From Prorocentrum cordatum (lineage: Eukaryota > Sar > Dinophyceae > Prorocentrales > Prorocentraceae), in assembly GCA_963575745.1 (NCBI GenBank), contig CAUYUJ010000854.1, forward strand, positions 1 through 64,000: DNA of 64,000 nucleotides, given 5' to 3'. Under the pieces are notes generated by a model. It saw nothing but the letters and a program-made list of their open reading frames with translations, was not told the origin of the DNA and did no database searches. A program made the position numbers and the translations under genes. Positions within the stretch are counted from its first letter, which is position 1; the number at the start of each line of letters is the position of its first letter. This document shows, one piece after another, positions 1 through 64,000 of the stretch.

Positions 1-59
1 CCTCCCCTCTCCCCCTCCCCCCTCCCCTTCCCCATCTTTGTTTCCCCCTTTTTTTCTCT

Positions 60-231
60 TTGCTCATGCTCCTCCTCATCCTCGTCCTCGTCGTCCTCTC
101 CCTCGTCGTCCTCGTCGTCCCTGCAGCCCTTTTGTGTTCAGGTGCTCAGGCCGAGCCTCGCTCCGGAGCCCGACCCGCTCAGGCAGGCCCCCCGCGCGAG
201 CAGCGCCCTGTGACACTTGCCAGCCGGAGCC
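60..231 (+). promoter_or_regulatory. 5' leader with pyrimidine tract and candidate trans-splice acceptor AGs
   Basis: A TCC/CTCGTC-rich tract (about 60-120) is followed by AG at 125-126 and again at 140-141, then about 90-105 nt up to the ATG at 232. In dinoflagellates, pyrimidine tracts plus AG upstream of the first codon serve as spliced-leader acceptors, so the mature 5' end may lie at 127 or 142. An in-frame TGA at 211-213 means this leader does not extend the protein. No promoter element is recognisable. The tract could instead be an ordinary acceptor of a further upstream non-coding exon. Confidence 0.4.
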
Positions 232-63165
<62,934 letters not shown>

Positions 63166-63388
63166 GCCCGCAGGGAGACCTGGCCCAGCGCCTCCTCCCC
63201 CCCTCCTGCTCCGCCTGCTCACGCTCCTCGCGCTGCTTCCGCTCCCATTCGTCTCCCTGCTGCTCCTCCTCTTCGTCCTCCTCCTCCTCCTCCTCCTCCT
63301 CATCCTCATCCTCCTCATCCTCCTGCTCCTCCTCCCCCCTTCCCTGTCTGGGGGACGCCATCTGACCACCTCACCCATCCCCTACCAG
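63166..63388. other. 3' flank of the gene with a CTC array
   Basis: Immediately after the stop there is GC-rich sequence, then CTCCTC-type repeats (63255-63340). No AATAAA signal is present, which is not informative in dinoflagellates. Confidence 0.5.
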
Positions 63389-63480
63389 GCGGATCCTTGG
63401 CTGGCTGGGGCTCCGTCTGGACCGGGCTCGGCCGGGCCAGAGGCGGACGGTGCTCCAACCCCGGCCGCCTGCAGAGGCCC
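63389..63480 (+). other. Possible exon of a neighbouring gene
   Basis: After CCCCTACCAG the sequence opens as ADPWLAGAPSGPGSAGPEAD and GAPTPAAC. The acceptor context and GC-rich codons look exon-like and the start is AG followed by GC as in the main gene. No start codon or domain was seen and nothing joins it. Confidence 0.25.
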
Positions 63481-64000
63481 CTGGCCGGCCTTCCGCCGGC
63501 CCTCGGGAGGCCGAAGAGAGCCAGAGACGCTCGAGGACCTCGGTCCACCACCTTCGATCCTCGCACCTCGAGCATCCCCTGCTCTCTTGGCGTGCCAATG
63601 CTTTTTGGCCGGGCGTTTCCGCCTTTTTTCGGGCTCTGGGGCCCTCGCAGATCGATCCGGCCCAAGGAATGACGCAGAAAGATGGGGTCTAGGGCTCCAG
63701 GCGCGTTTTTTTTGTTCACGATGTTGCATTTTTTTTCGCTACGTCGGATCTCAGGGTCCGCCTGCTCCTCTTCGCTTTTCTCATTTTCTGACTTTCGGGG
63801 TCCTCCCGTTCGTCTGGACGCGGCTCGGACAAGTTGCCAGGATGAATCCTTGGGAGGGTTTTGCGGACCGGTTTTTAGCGGACGTCGGCCGTAGCTCCCG
63901 GTCCCCGGCGTCAACGAAAATTTTAGCGGCATTTTTTTCCATCGATTTCGGCCCCCCCCCTCTCTCCATTTTTTCCCTCCCCACATGTGCTCAGCGCACC
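63481..64000. other. Unassigned right end of the window
   Basis: Mixed sequence with T runs (63705, 63730, 63930). No gene, repeat or element was recognised. Confidence 0.4.

Overview
This window looks like a stretch of nuclear DNA from a dinoflagellate. The evidence is a very low coding fraction, GC-rich exons with GC-rich third codon positions, introns that start mostly with GC (also GT and GA) and always end in AG followed by G, long TTG/GAT/GGA microsatellites, and decayed retroelements of two types that I associate with dinoflagellate genomes. My best guess at genus is a Prorocentrum-like species. That is inference and cannot be settled from the sequence alone.

The main content is one plus-strand gene that appears complete, from an ATG at 232 to a TGA at 63163-63165. 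I assembled it by eye from 13 small exons (30 to 145 bp). Together they give a 1,095-nt coding sequence (364 residues) spread over 62,934 bp, so about 98% of the gene is intron. The reading frame closes exactly at all 12 junctions. Residues 44-203 then form four tetratricopeptide-like repeats of exactly 40 residues each, although six introns interrupt them; this is strong internal support for the model. The C-terminus (about residues 285-360) carries GGLQYGPRF and PGILDGMLQ, which look like the second hot-dog half of a polyketide synthase dehydratase domain.

Layout. Intron 1 (262-10076) holds TTG-array modules, a repeated CTCGAGACTTCC motif, a 0.8-kb inverted repeat, a 1-kb direct duplication and a pentamer-filled TIR element. 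Intron 2 (10197-19273) holds a 2-kb GAT array and a decayed RT/RNase H/tyrosine-recombinase element in the host sense. Introns 3-8 (19419-31193) are rich in CTC/TCC tracts and contain two small TIR families. Intron 9 (31306-45773) holds several tandem arrays, an ACAT array and antisense LINE remains. Intron 10 (45876-55480) holds a second pentamer element, GAT/GGA/AGT arrays, another antisense LINE fragment and a composite satellite. Intron 11 (55516-62496) is almost all GAT and GGA arrays. Intron 12 (62566-63090) is pyrimidine-rich. After the stop codon, 63166-64000 holds little that I can name.

I found no rRNA, tRNA, CRISPR array or spliced-leader gene. Nearly all the long open frames in the window are trinucleotide or pentanucleotide arrays without stops, not genes.
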